Positions 10,966 to 24,097 of a stretch of 64,000 nt of DNA are shown piece after piece. The DNA is from Clusia tigrina. Its lineage: Eukaryota > Arthropoda > Insecta > Diptera > Clusiidae. Numbering within the stretch: the stretch's first letter is position 1; every line of letters begins with the position of its first letter. The DNA is taken from NCBI GenBank assembly GCA_920105625.2, contig OV050033.1:94056280-94120279 (forward strand). Direction: 5' to 3'. A program made the position numbers and the translations under genes. The notes under the pieces are model-generated. The model did no database searches. It saw nothing but the letters and a program-made list of their open reading frames with translations, and was not told the origin of the DNA.

Positions 10966-12533
10966 ACGTCCTATACCTATCAAAGTTTGCAACATACAAA
11001 TGCTTGTAACTTTTTACTGGAGCGTCATAAAACCTTGAAATTTTGTAACAATAAAGTACTCGAGCCTCTTGTCAATTTAAGCTATCGCTCAAAACTATGC
11101 TACCCTTGAGTCCTAAATCAAACACTGATAAAGCATCAAATGGCCCTAACTTCTATGCGGTACGTCCTACACCTATCAAAGTTTGCAACATACAAATGCT
11201 TGTAACTTTTTACTGGAGCGTCATAAAACCTTGAAATTTTGTACCAATAAAGTACTCGAGCCTCTTATCAATTTAAGCTATCGCGCAAAGCTGTGCTACC
11301 CTTGAGTCCCAAATCAAACACTGATAAAGCTTCAAATGGCCCTTACTTCTATACGGTACGTCCTACACCTATCAAAGTTTGCAACATACAAATGCTTGTA
11401 ACTTTTTACTGGAGCGTCATAAAACATAGAAATTTTGTAACAATAAAGTACTCGAGCCTCGTGTCAATTTAAGCTATCGCTCAAAGCTATGCTACCCTTG
11501 AGTCCCAAATCAAACACTGATAAAAATTCAAATGGTCCTAACTTCTATACGGTACGTCCTATACCTATCAAAGTTTGCAACATACAAATGCTTGTAACTT
11601 TTTACTGGAGCGTCATAAAACCTTGAAATTTTGTAACAATAAAGTACTCGAGCCTCTTGTCAATTTAAGCTATCGCTCAAAACTATGCTACCCTTGAGTC
11701 CTAAATCAAACACTGATAAAGCATCAAATGGCCCTTACTTCTATGCGGTACGTCCTACACCTATCAAAGTTTGCAACATACAAATGCTTGTAACTTTTTA
11801 CTGGAGCGTCATAAAACCTTGAAATTTTGTACCAATAAAGTACTCGAGCCTCTTATCAATTTAAGCTATCGCTCAAAGCTGTGCTACCCTTGAGTCCCAA
11901 ATCAAACACTGATAAAGCTTCAAATGGCCCTAACTTCTATACGGTACGTCCTACACCTATCAAAGTTTGCAACATACAAATGCTTGTAACTTTTTACTGG
12001 AGCGTCATAAAACATAGAAATTTTGTAACAATAAAGTACTCGAGCCTCGTGTCAATTTAAGCTATCGCTCAAAGCTATGCTACCCTTGAGTCCCAAATCA
12101 AACACTGATAAAAATTCAAATGGTCCTAACTTCTATACGGTACGTCCTATACCTATCAAAGTTTGCAACATACAAATGCTTGTAACTTTTTACTGGAGCG
12201 TCATAAAACCTTGAAATTTTGTAACAATAAAGTACTCGAGCCTCTTGTCAATTTAAGCTATCGCTCAAAACTATGCTACCCTTGAGTCCTAAATCAAACA
12301 CTGATAAAGCATCAAATGGCCCTAACTTCTATGCGGTACGTCCTACACCTATCAAAGTTTGCAACATACAAATGCTTGTAACTTTTTACTGGAGCGTCAT
12401 AAAACCTTGAAATTTTGTACCAATAAAGTACTCGAGCCTCTTATCAATTTAAGCTATCGCTCAAAGCTGTGCTACCCTTGAGTCCCAAATCAAACACTGA
12501 TAAAGCTTCAAATGGCCCTAACTTCTATACGGT
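10966..12533 (+). repeat. 588-bp trimer higher-order repeat
   Basis: Three monomer types alternate. Type a has CCTATACC, AACTATGCTACCC, TCCTAAATC, GCATCAAATG and CTATGCGG. Type b has TTTTGTACCAAT, TTATCAATTT, GCTGTGCTAC and AAGCTTC. Type c has AACATAGAAATT, CCTCGTGTC, GCTATGCTAC and AATGGTCC. The order a-b-c-a-b-c-a-b runs from 10,966, and the GCATCAAATG landmark recurs at 11,133, 11,721 and 12,309, exactly 588 bp apart. The next monomer (12,534) begins like type c but switches to AGTTATGC and CACTTATAAAG, which starts the 7-monomer cassette. Confidence 0.88.
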
Positions 12534-13905
12534 ACGTCCTACACCTATCAAAGTTTGCAACATACAAATGCTTGTAACTTTTTACTGGAGCGTCATAAAA
12601 CATAGAAATTTTGTAACAATAAAGTACTCGAGCCTCTTGTCAATTTAAGCTATCGCTCAAAGTTATGCTACCCTTGAGTCCCAAATCAAACACTTATAAA
12701 GCTTCAAATGGCCCTATCTTCTATACGGTACGTCCTACACCTATCAAAGTTTGCAACATACAAATGCTTGTAACTTTTTACTGGAGCGTCATAAAACCTG
12801 GAAATTTTGTAACAATAAAGTACTCGAGCCTCTTGTCAATTTAAGCTATCGCTCAAAGCTGTGCTACCCTTGAGCCCCAAATCAAACACTGATAAAGCTT
12901 CAAATGGCCCTATCTTTTATACGGTACGTCCTACACCTATCAAAGTTTGCAACATACAAATGCTTGTAACTTTTTACTGGAGCGTCATAAAACCTTGAAA
13001 TTTTGTAACAATAAAGTACTCGAGCCTCTTGTCAATTTAAGCTATCGCTCAAAGCTATGCTACCCTTGAGTCCCAAATCAAACACTGATAAAAATTCAAA
13101 TGGCCCTAACTTCTATACGGTACGTCCTACACCTATCAAAGTTTGCAACATACAAATGCTTGTAACTTTTTACTGGAGCGTCATAAAACCTTGAAATTTT
13201 GTAACAATAAAGTACTCGAGCCTCTTGTCAATTTAAGCTATCGCTCAAAGCTATGCTACCCTTGAGTCCCAAATCAAACACTGATAAAAATTCAAATGGC
13301 CCTAACTTCTATATGGTACGTCCTTCACCTATCAAAGTTTGCAACATATAAATGCTTGTAACTTTTTACTGGAGCGTCATAAAACCTTGAAATTTTGTAA
13401 CAATAAAGTACTCGAGAATCTTGTCAATTTAAGCTATCGCTCAAAGCTGTGGTACCCTTGAGTCCCAAATCAAACACTGATAAAGCTTCAAATGGCCCTA
13501 ACTTCTATACGGTACGTCCTACACCTATCAAAGTTTGCAACATACAAATGCTTGTAACTTTTTACTGGAGCGTCATAAAACCTAGAAATTTTGTAACAAT
13601 AAAGTTCTCGAGCCTCTTGTCAATTTAAGGTATCGCTCAAAGCTGTGGTACCCTTGAGTCCCAAATCAAACACTGATTAAGCTTCAAATGGCCCTAACTT
13701 CTATTCAGTACGTCCTACACCTATCAAAGTTTGCAACGTACAAATGCTTGTAACTTTTTACTGGAGCGTCATAATACCTTGAAATTTTGTAACAATAAAG
13801 TACTCGAGCCTCTTGTGAATTTAAGCTATATCTCAAAGCTGTGCTACCCTTGTGTCCCAAATCAAACACTGATAAAAATTCAAATGGCCCTAACTTCTAT
13901 ACGGT
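12534..13905 (+). repeat. 7-monomer cassette, copy 1 of 5
   Basis: Seven monomers occur in fixed order: (i) ACATAGAAAT, AGTTATGC, CACTTATAAAG; (ii) CCTGGAAAT, TTGAGCCCC, CTTTTATACGG; (iii) and (iv) GCTATGCTAC, AAAAATTC; (v) CCTTCACC, CATATAAATG, GAGAATCTT, GGTACCC; (vi) CCTAGAAAT, GTTCTCGAG, AAGGTATC, CTGATTAAG, CTATTCAG; (vii) GCAACGTAC, CATAATACC, TTGTGAATTT, CTATATCTC, TTGTGTCCC. The 1,372-bp block recurs four more times to the right, each time with monomers outside the block between copies. Confidence 0.9.
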
Positions 13906-14101
13906 ACGTCCTACACCTATCAAAGTTTGCAACATACAAATGCTTGTAACTTTTTACTGGAGCGTCATAAAACCTTGAAATTTTGTAACAATAAAGTACT
14001 CGAGCCTCTTATCAATTTAAGCTATCGCTCAAAGCTGCGCTACCCTTGAGTCCCAAATCAAACACTGATAAAGCTTCAAATGGCCCTAACTTCTATACGG
14101 T

Positions 14102-15473
14102 ACGTCCTACACCTATCAAAGTTTGCAACATACAAATGCTTGTAACTTTTTACTGGAGCGTCATAAAACATAGAAATTTTGTAACAATAAAGTACTCGAG
14201 CCTCTTGTCAATTTAAGCTATCGCTCAAAGTTATGCTACCCTTGAGTCCCAAATCAAACACTTATAAAGCTTCAAATGGCCCTATCTTCTATACGGTACG
14301 TCCTACACCTATCAAAGTTTGCAACATACAAATGCTTGTAACTTTTTACTGGAGCGTCATAAAACCTGGAAATTTTGTAACAATAAAGTACTCGAGCCTC
14401 TTGTCAATTTAAGCTATCGCTCAAAGCTGTGCTACCCTTGAGCCCCAAATCAAACACTGATAAAGCTTCAAATGGCCCTATCTTTTATACGGTACGTCCT
14501 ACACCTATCAAAGTTTGCAACATACAAATGCTTGTAACTTTTTACTGGAGCGTCATAAAACCTTGAAATTTTGTAACAATAAAGTACTCGAGCCTCTTGT
14601 CAATTTAAGCTATCGCTCAAAGCTATGCTACCCTTGAGTCCCAAATCAAACACTGATAAAAATTCAAATGGCCCTAACTTCTATACGGTACCTCCTACAC
14701 CTATCAAAGTTTGCAACATACAAATGCTTGTAACTTTTTACTGGAGCGTCATAAAACCTTGAAATTTTGTAACAATAAAGTACTCGAGCCTCTTGTCAAT
14801 TTAAGCTATCGCTCAAAGCTATGCTACCCTTGAGTCCCAAATCAAACACTGATAAAAATTCAAATGGCCCTAACTTCTATATGGTACGTCCTTCACCTAT
14901 CAAAGTTTGCAACATATAAATGCTTGTAACTTTTTACTGGAGCGTCATAAAACCTTGAAATTTTGTAACAATAAAGTACTCGAGAATCTTGTCAATTTAA
15001 GCTATCGCTCAAAGCTGTGGCACCCTTGAGTCCCAAATCAAACACTGATAAAGCTTCAAATGGCCCTAACTTCTATACGGTACGTCCTACACCTATCAAA
15101 GTTTGCAACATACAAATGCTTGTAACTTTTTACGGGAGCGTCATAAAACCTTGAAATTTTGTAACAATAAAGTTCTCGAGCCTCTTGTCAATTTAAGGTA
15201 TCGCTCAAAGCTGTGGTACCCTTGAGTCCCAAATCAAACACTGATTAAGCTTCAAATGGCCCTAACTTCTATTCAGTACGTCCTACACCTATCAAAGTTT
15301 GCAACGTACAAATGCTTGTAACTTTTTACTGGAGCGTCATAATACCTTGAAATTTTGTAACAATAAAGTACTCGAGCCTCTTGTGAATTTAAGCTATATC
15401 TCAAAGCTGTGCTACCCTTGTGTCCCAAATCAAACACTGATAAAAATTCAAATGGCCCTAACTTCTATACGGT
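14102..15473 (+). repeat. 7-monomer cassette, copy 2 of 5
   Basis: It has the same seven monomers in the same order as 12,534-13,905, separated from it by a single monomer (13,906-14,101). Private changes include GGTACCTCC near 14,690, GGCACCC near 15,019 and TACGGGAGC near 15,132; monomer vi reads CCTTGAAAT where the other copies read CCTAGAAAT. The monomer after it (15,474) is type a of the trimer HOR, so this copy ends by switching back to trimer sequence. Confidence 0.9.
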
Positions 15474-16453
15474 ACGTCCTACACCTATCAAAGTTTGCAA
15501 CATACAAATGCTTGTAACTTTTTACTGGAGCGTCATAAAACCTTGAAATTTTGTAACAATAAAGTACTCGAGCCTCTTGTCAATTTAAGCTATCGCTCAA
15601 AACTATGCTACCCTTGAGTCCTAAATCAAACACTGATAAAGCATCAAATGGCCCTAACTTCTATGCGGTACGTCCTACACCTATCAAAGTTTGCAACATA
15701 CAAATGCTTGTAACTTTTTACTGGAGCGTCATAAAACCTTGAAATTTTGTACCAATAAAGTACTCGAGCCTCTTATCAATTTAAGCTATCGCTCAAAGCT
15801 GTGCTACCCTTGAGTCCCAAATCAAACACTGATAAAGCTTCAAATGGCCCTAACTTCTATACGGTACGTCCTACACCTATCAAAGTTTGCAACATACAAA
15901 TGCTTGTAACTTTTTACTGGAGCTTCATAAAACATAGAAATTTTGTAACAATAAAGTACTCGAGCCTCGTGTCAATTTAAGCTATCGCTCAAAGCTATGC
16001 TACCCTTGAGTCCCAAATCAAACACTGATAAAAATTCAAATGGTCCTAACTTCTATACGGTACGTCCTATACCTATCAAAGTTTGCAACATACAAATGCT
16101 TGTAACTTTTTACTGGAGCGTCATAAAACCTTGAAATTTTGTAACAATAAAGTACTCGAGCCTCTTGTCAATTTAAGCTATCGCTCAAAACTATGCTACC
16201 CTTGAGTCCTAAATCAAACACTGATAAAGCATCAAATGGCCCTAACTTCTATGCGGTACGTCCTACACCTATCAAAGTTTGCAACATACAAATGCTTGTA
16301 ACTTTTTACTGGAGCGTCATAAAACCTTGAAATTTTGTACCAATAAAGTACTCGAGCCTCTTATCAATTTAAGCTATCGCTCAAAGCTGTGCTACCCTTG
16401 AGTCCCAAATCAAACACTGATAAAGCTTCAAATGGCCCTAACTTCTATACGGT
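15474..16453 (+). repeat. Trimer HOR segment a-b-c-a-b between cassettes
   Basis: Five monomers in trimer order link cassette copies 2 and 3. GCATCAAATG occurs at 15,641 and 16,229, again 588 bp apart. Taken with cassette copy 3, 15,474-17,825 is a copy of 11,554-13,905 at a shift of 3,920 bp (20 monomers). A private AGCTTCATAAAAC sits near 15,922. Confidence 0.87.
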
Positions 16454-17825
16454 ACGTCCTACACCTATCAAAGTTTGCAACATACAAATGCTTGTAACTT
16501 TTTACTGGAGCGTCATAAAACATAGAAATTTTGTAACAATAAAGTACTCGAGCCTCTTGTCAATTTAAGCTATCGCTCAAAGTTATGCTACCCTTGAGTC
16601 CCAAATCAAACACTTATAAAGCTTCAAATGGCCCTATCTTCTATACGGTACGTCCTACACCTATCAAAGTTTGCAACATACAAATGCTTGTAACTTTTTA
16701 CTTGAGCGTCATAAAACCTGGAAATTTTGTAACAATAAAGTACTCGAGCCTCTTGTCAATTTAAGCTATCGCTCAAAGCTGTGCTACCCTTGAGCCCCAA
16801 ATCAAACACTGATAAAGCTTCAAATGGCCCTATCTTTTATACGGTACGTCCTACACCTATCAAAGTTTGCAACATACAAATGCTTGTAACTTTTTACTGG
16901 AGCGTCATAAAACCTTGAAATTTTGTAACAATAAAGTACTCGAGCCTCTTGTCAATTTAAGCTATCGCTCAAAGCTATGCTACCCTTGAGTCCCAAATCA
17001 AACACTGATAAAAATTCAAATGGCCCTAACTTCTATACGGTACGTCCTACACCTATCAAAGTTTGCAACATACAAATGCTTGTAACTTTTTACTGGAGCG
17101 TCATAAAACCTTGAAATTTTGTAACAATAAAGTACTCGAGCCTCTTGTCAATTTAAGCTATCGCTCAAAGCTATGCTACCCTTGAGTCCCAAATCAAACA
17201 CTGATAAAAATTCAAATGGCCCTAACTTCTATATGGTACGTCCTTCACCTATCAAAGTTTGCAACATATAAATGCTTGTAACTTTTTACTGGAGCGTCAT
17301 AAAACCTTGAAATTTTGTAACAATAAAGTACTCGAGAATCTTGTCAATTTAAGCTATCGCTCAAAGCTGTGGTACCCTTGAGTCCCAAATCAAACACTGA
17401 TAAAGCTTCAAATGGCCCTAACTTCTATACGGTACGTCCTACACCTATCAAAGTTTGCAACATACAAATGCTTGTAACTTTTTACTGGAGCGTCATAAAA
17501 CCTAGAAATTTTGTAACAATAAAGTTCTCGAGCCTCTTGTCAATTTAAGGTATCGCTCAAAGCTGTGGTACCCTTGAGTCCCAAATCAAACACTGATTAA
17601 GCTTCAAATGGCCCTAACTTCTATTCAGTACGTCCTACACCTATCAAAGTTTGCAACGTACAAATGCTTGTAACTTTTTACTGGAGCGTCATAATACCTT
17701 GAAATTTTGTAACAATAAAGTACTCGAGCCTCTTGTGAATTTAAGCTATATCTCAAAGCTGTGCTACCCTTGTGTCCCAAATCAAACACTGATAAAAATT
17801 CAAATGGCCCTAACTTCTATACGGT
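16454..17825 (+). repeat. 7-monomer cassette, copy 3 of 5
   Basis: It has the same seven variant monomers as 12,534-13,905. Its position relative to copy 1 is 3,920 bp (20 monomers). Private change: TTTACTTGAGC near 16,698. It is followed by a CGGTCAAAGCTGTGC monomer (17,826) and then by nine monomers of mixed trimer and cassette parts before copy 4. Confidence 0.9.
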
Positions 17826-19589
17826 ACGGCCTACACCTATCAAAGTTTGCAACATACAAATGCTTGTAACTTTTTACTGGAGCGTCATAAAACCTTGAAA
17901 TTTTGTAACAATAAAGTACTCGAGCCTCTTGTCAATTTAAGCTATCGGTCAAAGCTGTGCTACCCTTGTGTCCCAAATCAAACTCTGATAAAAATTCAAA
18001 TGGCCCTAACATCTATACGGTACGTCCTACACCTATCAAAGTTTGAAACATACAAATGCTTGTAACTTTTTACTGGAGCGTCATAAAACCTTGAAATTTT
18101 GTAACAATAAAGTACTCGAGCCTCTTATCAATTTAAGCTATCGCTCAAAGCTGTGCTACCCTTGAGCCCCAAATCAAACACTGATAAAGCTTCAAATGGC
18201 CCTATCTTTTATACGGTACGTCCTACACCTATCTAAGTTTGCAACATACAAATGCTTGTAACTTTTTACTGGAGCGTCATAAAACCTTGAAATTTTGTAA
18301 CAATAAAGTACTCGAGCCTCTTGTCAATTTAAGCTATCGCTCAAAGCTATGCTACCCTTGAGTCCCAAATCAAACACTGATAAAGCTTCAAATGGCCCTA
18401 ACTTCTATACGGTACGTCCTACATCTATCAAAGTTTGCAACATACAAATGCTTGTAACTTTTTACTGGAGCGTCATAAAACATAGAAATTTTGTAACAAT
18501 AAAGTACTCGAGCCTCGTGTCAATTTAAGCTATCGCTCAAAGCTATGCTACCCTTGAGTCCCAAATCAAACACTGATAAAAATTCAAATGGTCCTAACTT
18601 CTATACGGTACGTCCTATACCTATCAAAGTTTGCAACATACAAATGCTTGTAACTTTTTACTGGAGCGTCATAAAACCTTGAAATTTTGTAACAATAAAG
18701 TACTCGAGCCTCTTGTCAATTTAAGCTATCGCTCAAAGCTGTGCTACCCTTGAGCCCCAAATCAAACACTGATAAAGCTTCAAATGGCCCTATCTTTTAT
18801 ACGGTACGTCCTACACCTATCAAAGTTTGCAACATACAAATGCTTGTAACTTTTTACTGGAGCGTCATAAAACCTTGAAATTTTGTAACAATAAAGTACT
18901 CGAGCCTCTTGTCAATTTAAGCTATCGCTCAAAGCTATGCTACCCTTGAGTCCCAAATCAAACACTGATAAAGCTTCAAATGGCCCTAACTTCTATACGG
19001 TACGTCCTACACCTATCAAAGTTTGCAACATACAAATGCTTGTAACTTTTTACTGGAGCGTCATAAAACATAGAAATTTTGTAACAATAAAGTACTCGAG
19101 CCTCGTGTCAATTTAAGCTATCGCTCAAAGCTATGCTACCCTTGAGTCCCAAATCAAACACTGATAAAAATTCAAATGGTCCTAACTTCTATACGGTACG
19201 TCCTATACCTATCAAAGTTTGCAACATACAAATGCTTGTAACTTTTTACTGGAGCGTCATAAAACCTTGAAATTTTGTAACAATAAAGTACTCGAGCCTC
19301 TTGTCAATTTAAGCTATCGCTCAAAACTATGCTACCCTTGAGTCCTAAATCAAACACTGATAAAGCATCAAATGGCCCTAACTTCTATGCGGTACGTCCT
19401 ACACCTATCAAAGTTTGCAACATACAAATGCTTGTAACTTTTTACTGGAGCGTCATAAAACCTTGAAATTTTGTACCAATAAAGTACTCGAGCCTCTTAT
19501 CAATTTAAGCTATCGCTCAAAGCTGTGCTACCCTTGAGTCCCAAATCAAACACTGATAAAGCTTCAAATGGCCCTAACTTCTATACGGT
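17826..19589 (+). repeat. Nine-monomer spacer with trimer and cassette fragments
   Basis: This begins with CGGTCAAAGCTGTGC (17,826), then GAAACATAC with TTATCAATTT and TTGAGCCCC (18,022). It then shows twice over a run of AGCTATGC with AAGCTTC, then type c (CCTCGTGTC), then a monomer that starts like type a (CCTATACC). The first of these (18,610) is a hybrid that switches to GCTGTGC with TTGAGCCCC and CTTTTATACGG, while the second (19,198) is a true type a. The segment ends with type b. The hybrid indicates an exchange inside a monomer between phases about 75 and 125. Confidence 0.78.
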
Positions 19590-20961
19590 ACGTCCTACAC
19601 CTATCAAAGTTTGCAACATACAAATGCTTGTAACTTTTTACTGGAGCGTCATAAAACATAGAAATTTTGTAACAATAAAGTACTCGAGCCTCTTGTCAAT
19701 TTAAGCTATCGCTCAAAGTTATGCTACCCTTGAGTCCCAAATCAAACACTTATAAAGCTTCAAATGGCCCTATCTTCTATACGGTACGTCCTACACCTAT
19801 CAAAGTTTGCAACATACAAATGCTTGTAACTTTTTACTGGAGCGTCATAAAACCTGGAAATTTTGTAACAATAAAGTACTCGAGCCTCTTGTCAATTTAA
19901 GCTATCGCTCAAAGCTGTGCTACCCTTGAGCCCCAAATCAAACACTGATAAAGCTTCAAATGGCCCTATCTTTTATACGGTACGTCCTACACCTATCAAA
20001 GTTTGCAACATACAAATGCTTGTAACTTTTTACTGGAGCGTCATAAAACCTTGAAATTTTGTAACAATAAAGTACTCGAGCCTCTTGTCAATTTAAGCTA
20101 TCGCTCAAAGCTATGCTACCCTTGAGTCCCAAATCAAACACTGATAAAAATTCAAATGGCCCTAACTTCTATACGGTACGTCCTACACCTATCAAAGTTT
20201 GCAACATACAAATGCTTGTAACTTTTTACTGGAGCGTCATAAAACCTTGAAATTTTGTAACAATAATGTACTCGAGCCTCTTGTCAATTTAAGCTATCGC
20301 TCAAAGCTATGCTACCCTTGAGTCCCAAATCAAACACTGATAAAAATTCAAATGGCCCTAACTTCTATATGGTACGTCCTTCACCTATCAAAGTTTGCAA
20401 CATATAAATGCTTGTAACTTTTTACTGGAGCGTCATAAAACCTTGAAATTTTGTAACAATAAAGTACTCGAGAATCTTGTCAATTTAAGCTATCGCTCAA
20501 TGCTGTGGTACCCTTGAGTCCCAAATCAAACACTGATAAAGCTTCAAATGGCCCTAACTTCTATACGGTACGTCCTACACCTATCAAAGTTTGCAACATA
20601 CAAATGCTTGTAACTTTTTACTGGAGCGTCATGAAACCTAGAAATTTTGTAACAATAAAGTTCTCGAGCCTCTTGTCAATTTAAGGTATCGCTCAAAGCT
20701 GTGGTACCCTTGAGTCCCAAATCAAACACTAATTAAGCTTCAAATGGCCCTAACTTCTATTCAGTACGTCCTACACCCATCAAAGTTTGCAACGTACAAA
20801 TGCTTGTAACTTTTTACTGGAGCGTCATAATACCTTGAAATTTTGTAACAATAAAGTATTCGAGCCTCTTGTGAATTTAAGCTATATCTCAAAGCTGTGC
20901 TACCCTTGTGTCCCAAATCAAACACTGATAAAAATTCAAATGGCCCTAACTTCTATACGGT
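19590..20961 (+). repeat. 7-monomer cassette, copy 4 of 5
   Basis: It has the same order of seven monomers and lies 3,136 bp (16 monomers) after copy 3. Private changes include AACAATAATGTAC near 20,262, CATGAAACC near 20,630, CACTAATTAAG near 20,728, CACCCATC near 20,774 and GTATTCGAG near 20,856. The last of these destroys both the ScaI and XhoI sites of that monomer. Confidence 0.9.
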
Positions 20962-22529
20962 ACGTCCTACACCTATCAAAGTTTGCAACATACAAATGCT
21001 TGTAACTTTTTACTGGAGCGTCATAAAACCTTGAAATTTTGTAACAATAAAGTACTCGAGCCTCTTGTCAATTTAAGCTATCGGTCAAAGCTGTGCTACC
21101 CTTGTGTCCCAAATCAAACTCTGATAAAAATTCAAATGGCCCTAACTTCTATACGGTACGTCCTACACCTATCAAAGTTTGAAACATACAAATGCTTGTA
21201 ACTTTTTACTGGAGCGTCATAAAACCTTGAAATTTTGTAACAATAAAGTACTCGAGCCTCTTATCAATTTAAGCTATCGCTCAAAGCTATGCTACCCTTG
21301 AGTCCCAAATCAAACACTGATAAAGCTTCAAATGGCCCTATCTTCTATACGGTACGTCCTACACCTATCAAAGTTTGCAACATACAAATGCTTGTAACTT
21401 TTTACTGGAGCGTCATAAAACCTGGAAATTTTGTAACAATAAAGTACTCGAGCCTCTTGTCAATTTAAGCTATCGCCCAAAGCTGTGCTACCCTTGATCC
21501 CCAAATCAAACACTGATAAAGCTTCAAATGGCCCTATCTTTTATACGGTACGTCCTACACCTATCAAAGTTTGCAACATACAAATGCTTGTAACTTTTTA
21601 CTGGAGCGTCATAAAACCTTGAAATTTTGTAACAATAAAGTACTCGAGCCTCTTGTCAATTTAAGCTATCGCTCAAAGCTATGCTACCCTTGAGTCCCAA
21701 ATCAAACACTGATAAAAATTCAAATGGCCCTAACTTCTATACGGTACGTCCTACACCTATCAAAGTTTGCAACATACAAATGCTTGTAACTTTTTACTGG
21801 AGCGTCATAAAACCTTGAAATTTTGTAACAATAAAGTACTCGAGCCTCTTGTCAATTTAAGCTATCGCTCAAAGCTATGCTACCCTTGAGTCCCAAATCA
21901 AACACTGATAAAAATTCAAATGGCCCTAACTTCTATATGGTACGTCCTACACCTATCAAAGTTTGCAACATATAAATGCTTGTAACTTTTTACTGGAGCG
22001 TCATAAAACCTTGAAATTTTGTAACAATAAAGTACTCGAGCCTCTTGTCAATTTAAGCTATCGCTCAAAGCTATGCTACCCTTGAGTCCCAAATCAAACA
22101 CTGATAAAAATTCAAATGGTCCTAACTTCTATACGGTACGTCCTATACCTATCAAAGTTTGCAACATACAAATGCTTGTAACTTTTTACTGGAGCGTCAT
22201 AAAACCTTGAAATTTTGTAACAATAAAGTACTCGAGCCTCTTGTCAATTTAAGCTATCGCTCAAAACTATGCTACCCTTGAGTCCTAAATCAAACACTGA
22301 TAAAGCATCAAATGGCCCTAACTTCTATGCGGTACGTCCTACATCTATCAAAGTTTGCAACATACAAATGCTTGTAACTTTTTACTGGAGCGTCATAAAA
22401 CCTTGAAATTTTGTACCAATAAAGTACTCGAGCCTCTTATCAATTTAAGCTATCGCTCAAAGCTGTGCTACCCTTGAGTCCCAAATCAAACACTGATAAA
22501 GCTTCAAATGGCCCTAACTTCTATACGGT
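20962..22529 (+). repeat. Eight-monomer spacer between cassettes 4 and 5
   Basis: The order is a CGGTCAAAGC monomer, GAAACATAC with TTATCAATTT and CCTATCTTCTAT, CCTGGAAAT with TTGATCCCC, two AAAAATTC monomers, a CATATAAATG monomer, and then trimer types a (22,138) and b (22,334). It looks like the left part of the degenerate cassette (see 24,098) joined to trimer sequence. Confidence 0.78.
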
Positions 22530-23901
22530 ACGTCCTACACCTATCAAAGTTTGCAACATGCAAATGCTTGTAACTTTTTACTGGAGCGTCATAAAACATA
22601 GAAATTTTGTAACAATAAAGTACTCGAGCCTCTTGTCAATTTAAGCTATCGCTCAAAGTTATGCTACCCTTGAGTCCCAAATCAAACACTTATAAAGCTT
22701 CAAATGGCCCTATCTTCTATACGGTACGTCCTACACCTATCAAAGTTTGCAACATACAAATGCTTGTAACTTTTTACTGGAGCGTCATAAAACCTGGAAA
22801 TTTTGTAACAATAAAGTACTCGAGCCTCTTGTCAATTTAAGCTATCGCTCAAAGCTGTGCTACCCTTGAGCCCCAAATCAAACACTGATAAAGCTTCAAA
22901 TGGCCCTATCTTTTATACGGTACGTCCTACACCTATCAAAGTTTGCAACATACAAATGCTTGTAACTTTTTACTGGATCGTCATAAAACCTTGAAATTTT
23001 GTAACAATAAAGTATTCGAGCCTCTTGTCAATTTAAGCTATCGCTCAAAGCTATGCTACCCTTGAGTCCCAAATCAAACACTGATAAAAATTCAAATGGC
23101 CCTAACTTCTATACGGTACGTCCTACACCTATCAAAGTTTGCAACATACAAATGCTTGTAACTTTTTACTGGACCGTCATAAAACCTTGAAATTTTGTAA
23201 CAATAAAGTACTCGAGCCTCTTGTCAATTTAAGCTATCGCTCAAAGCTATGCTACCCTTGAGTCCCAAATCAAACACTGATAAAAATTCAAATGGCCCTA
23301 ACTTCTATATGGTACGTCCTTCACCTATCAAAGTTTGCAACATATAAATGCTTGTAACTTTTTACTGGAGCGTCATAAAACCTTGAAATTTTGTAACAAT
23401 AAAGTACTCGAGAATCTTGTCAATTTAAGCTATCGCTCAAAGCTGTGGTACCCTTGAGTCCCAAATCAAACACCGATAAAGCTTCAAATGGCCCTAACTT
23501 CTATACGGTACGTCCTACACCTATCAAAGTTTGCAACATACAAATGCTTGTAACTGTTTACTGGAGCGTCATAAAACCTAGAAATTTTGTAACAATAAAG
23601 TTCTCGAGCCTCTTGTCAATTTAAGGTATCGCTCAAAGCTGTGGTACCCTTGAGTCCCAAATCAAACACTGATTAAGCTTCAAATGGCCCTAACTTCTAT
23701 TCAGTACGTCCTACACCTATCAAAGTTTGCAACGTACAAATGCTTGTAACTTTTTACTGGAGCGTCATAATACCTTGAAATTTTGTAACAATAAAGTACT
23801 CGAGCCTCTTGTGAATTTAAGCTATATCTCAAAGCTGTGCTACCCTTGTGTCCCAAATCAAACACTGATAAAAATTCAAATGGCCCTAACTTCCATACGG
23901 T
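22530..23901 (+). repeat. 7-monomer cassette, copy 5 of 5
   Basis: It has the same seven monomers, 2,940 bp (15 monomers) after copy 4. Private changes include CATGCAAATG near 22,557, GGATCGTC near 22,976, GTATTCGAG near 23,012, CACCGATAAAG near 23,471, AACTGTTTAC near 23,553 and TTCCATACGG near 23,891. Confidence 0.9.
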
Positions 23902-24097
23902 ACGTCCTACACCTATCAAATTTTGTAACATACAAATGCTTGTAACTTTTTACTGGAGCGTCATAAAACCTTGAAATTTTGTAACAATAAAGTACTCGAG
24001 CCTCTTGTCAATTTAAGCTATCGGTCAAAGCTGTGCTACCCTTGTGTCCCAAATCAAACTCTGATAAAAATTCAAATGGCCCTAACTTCTATACGGT

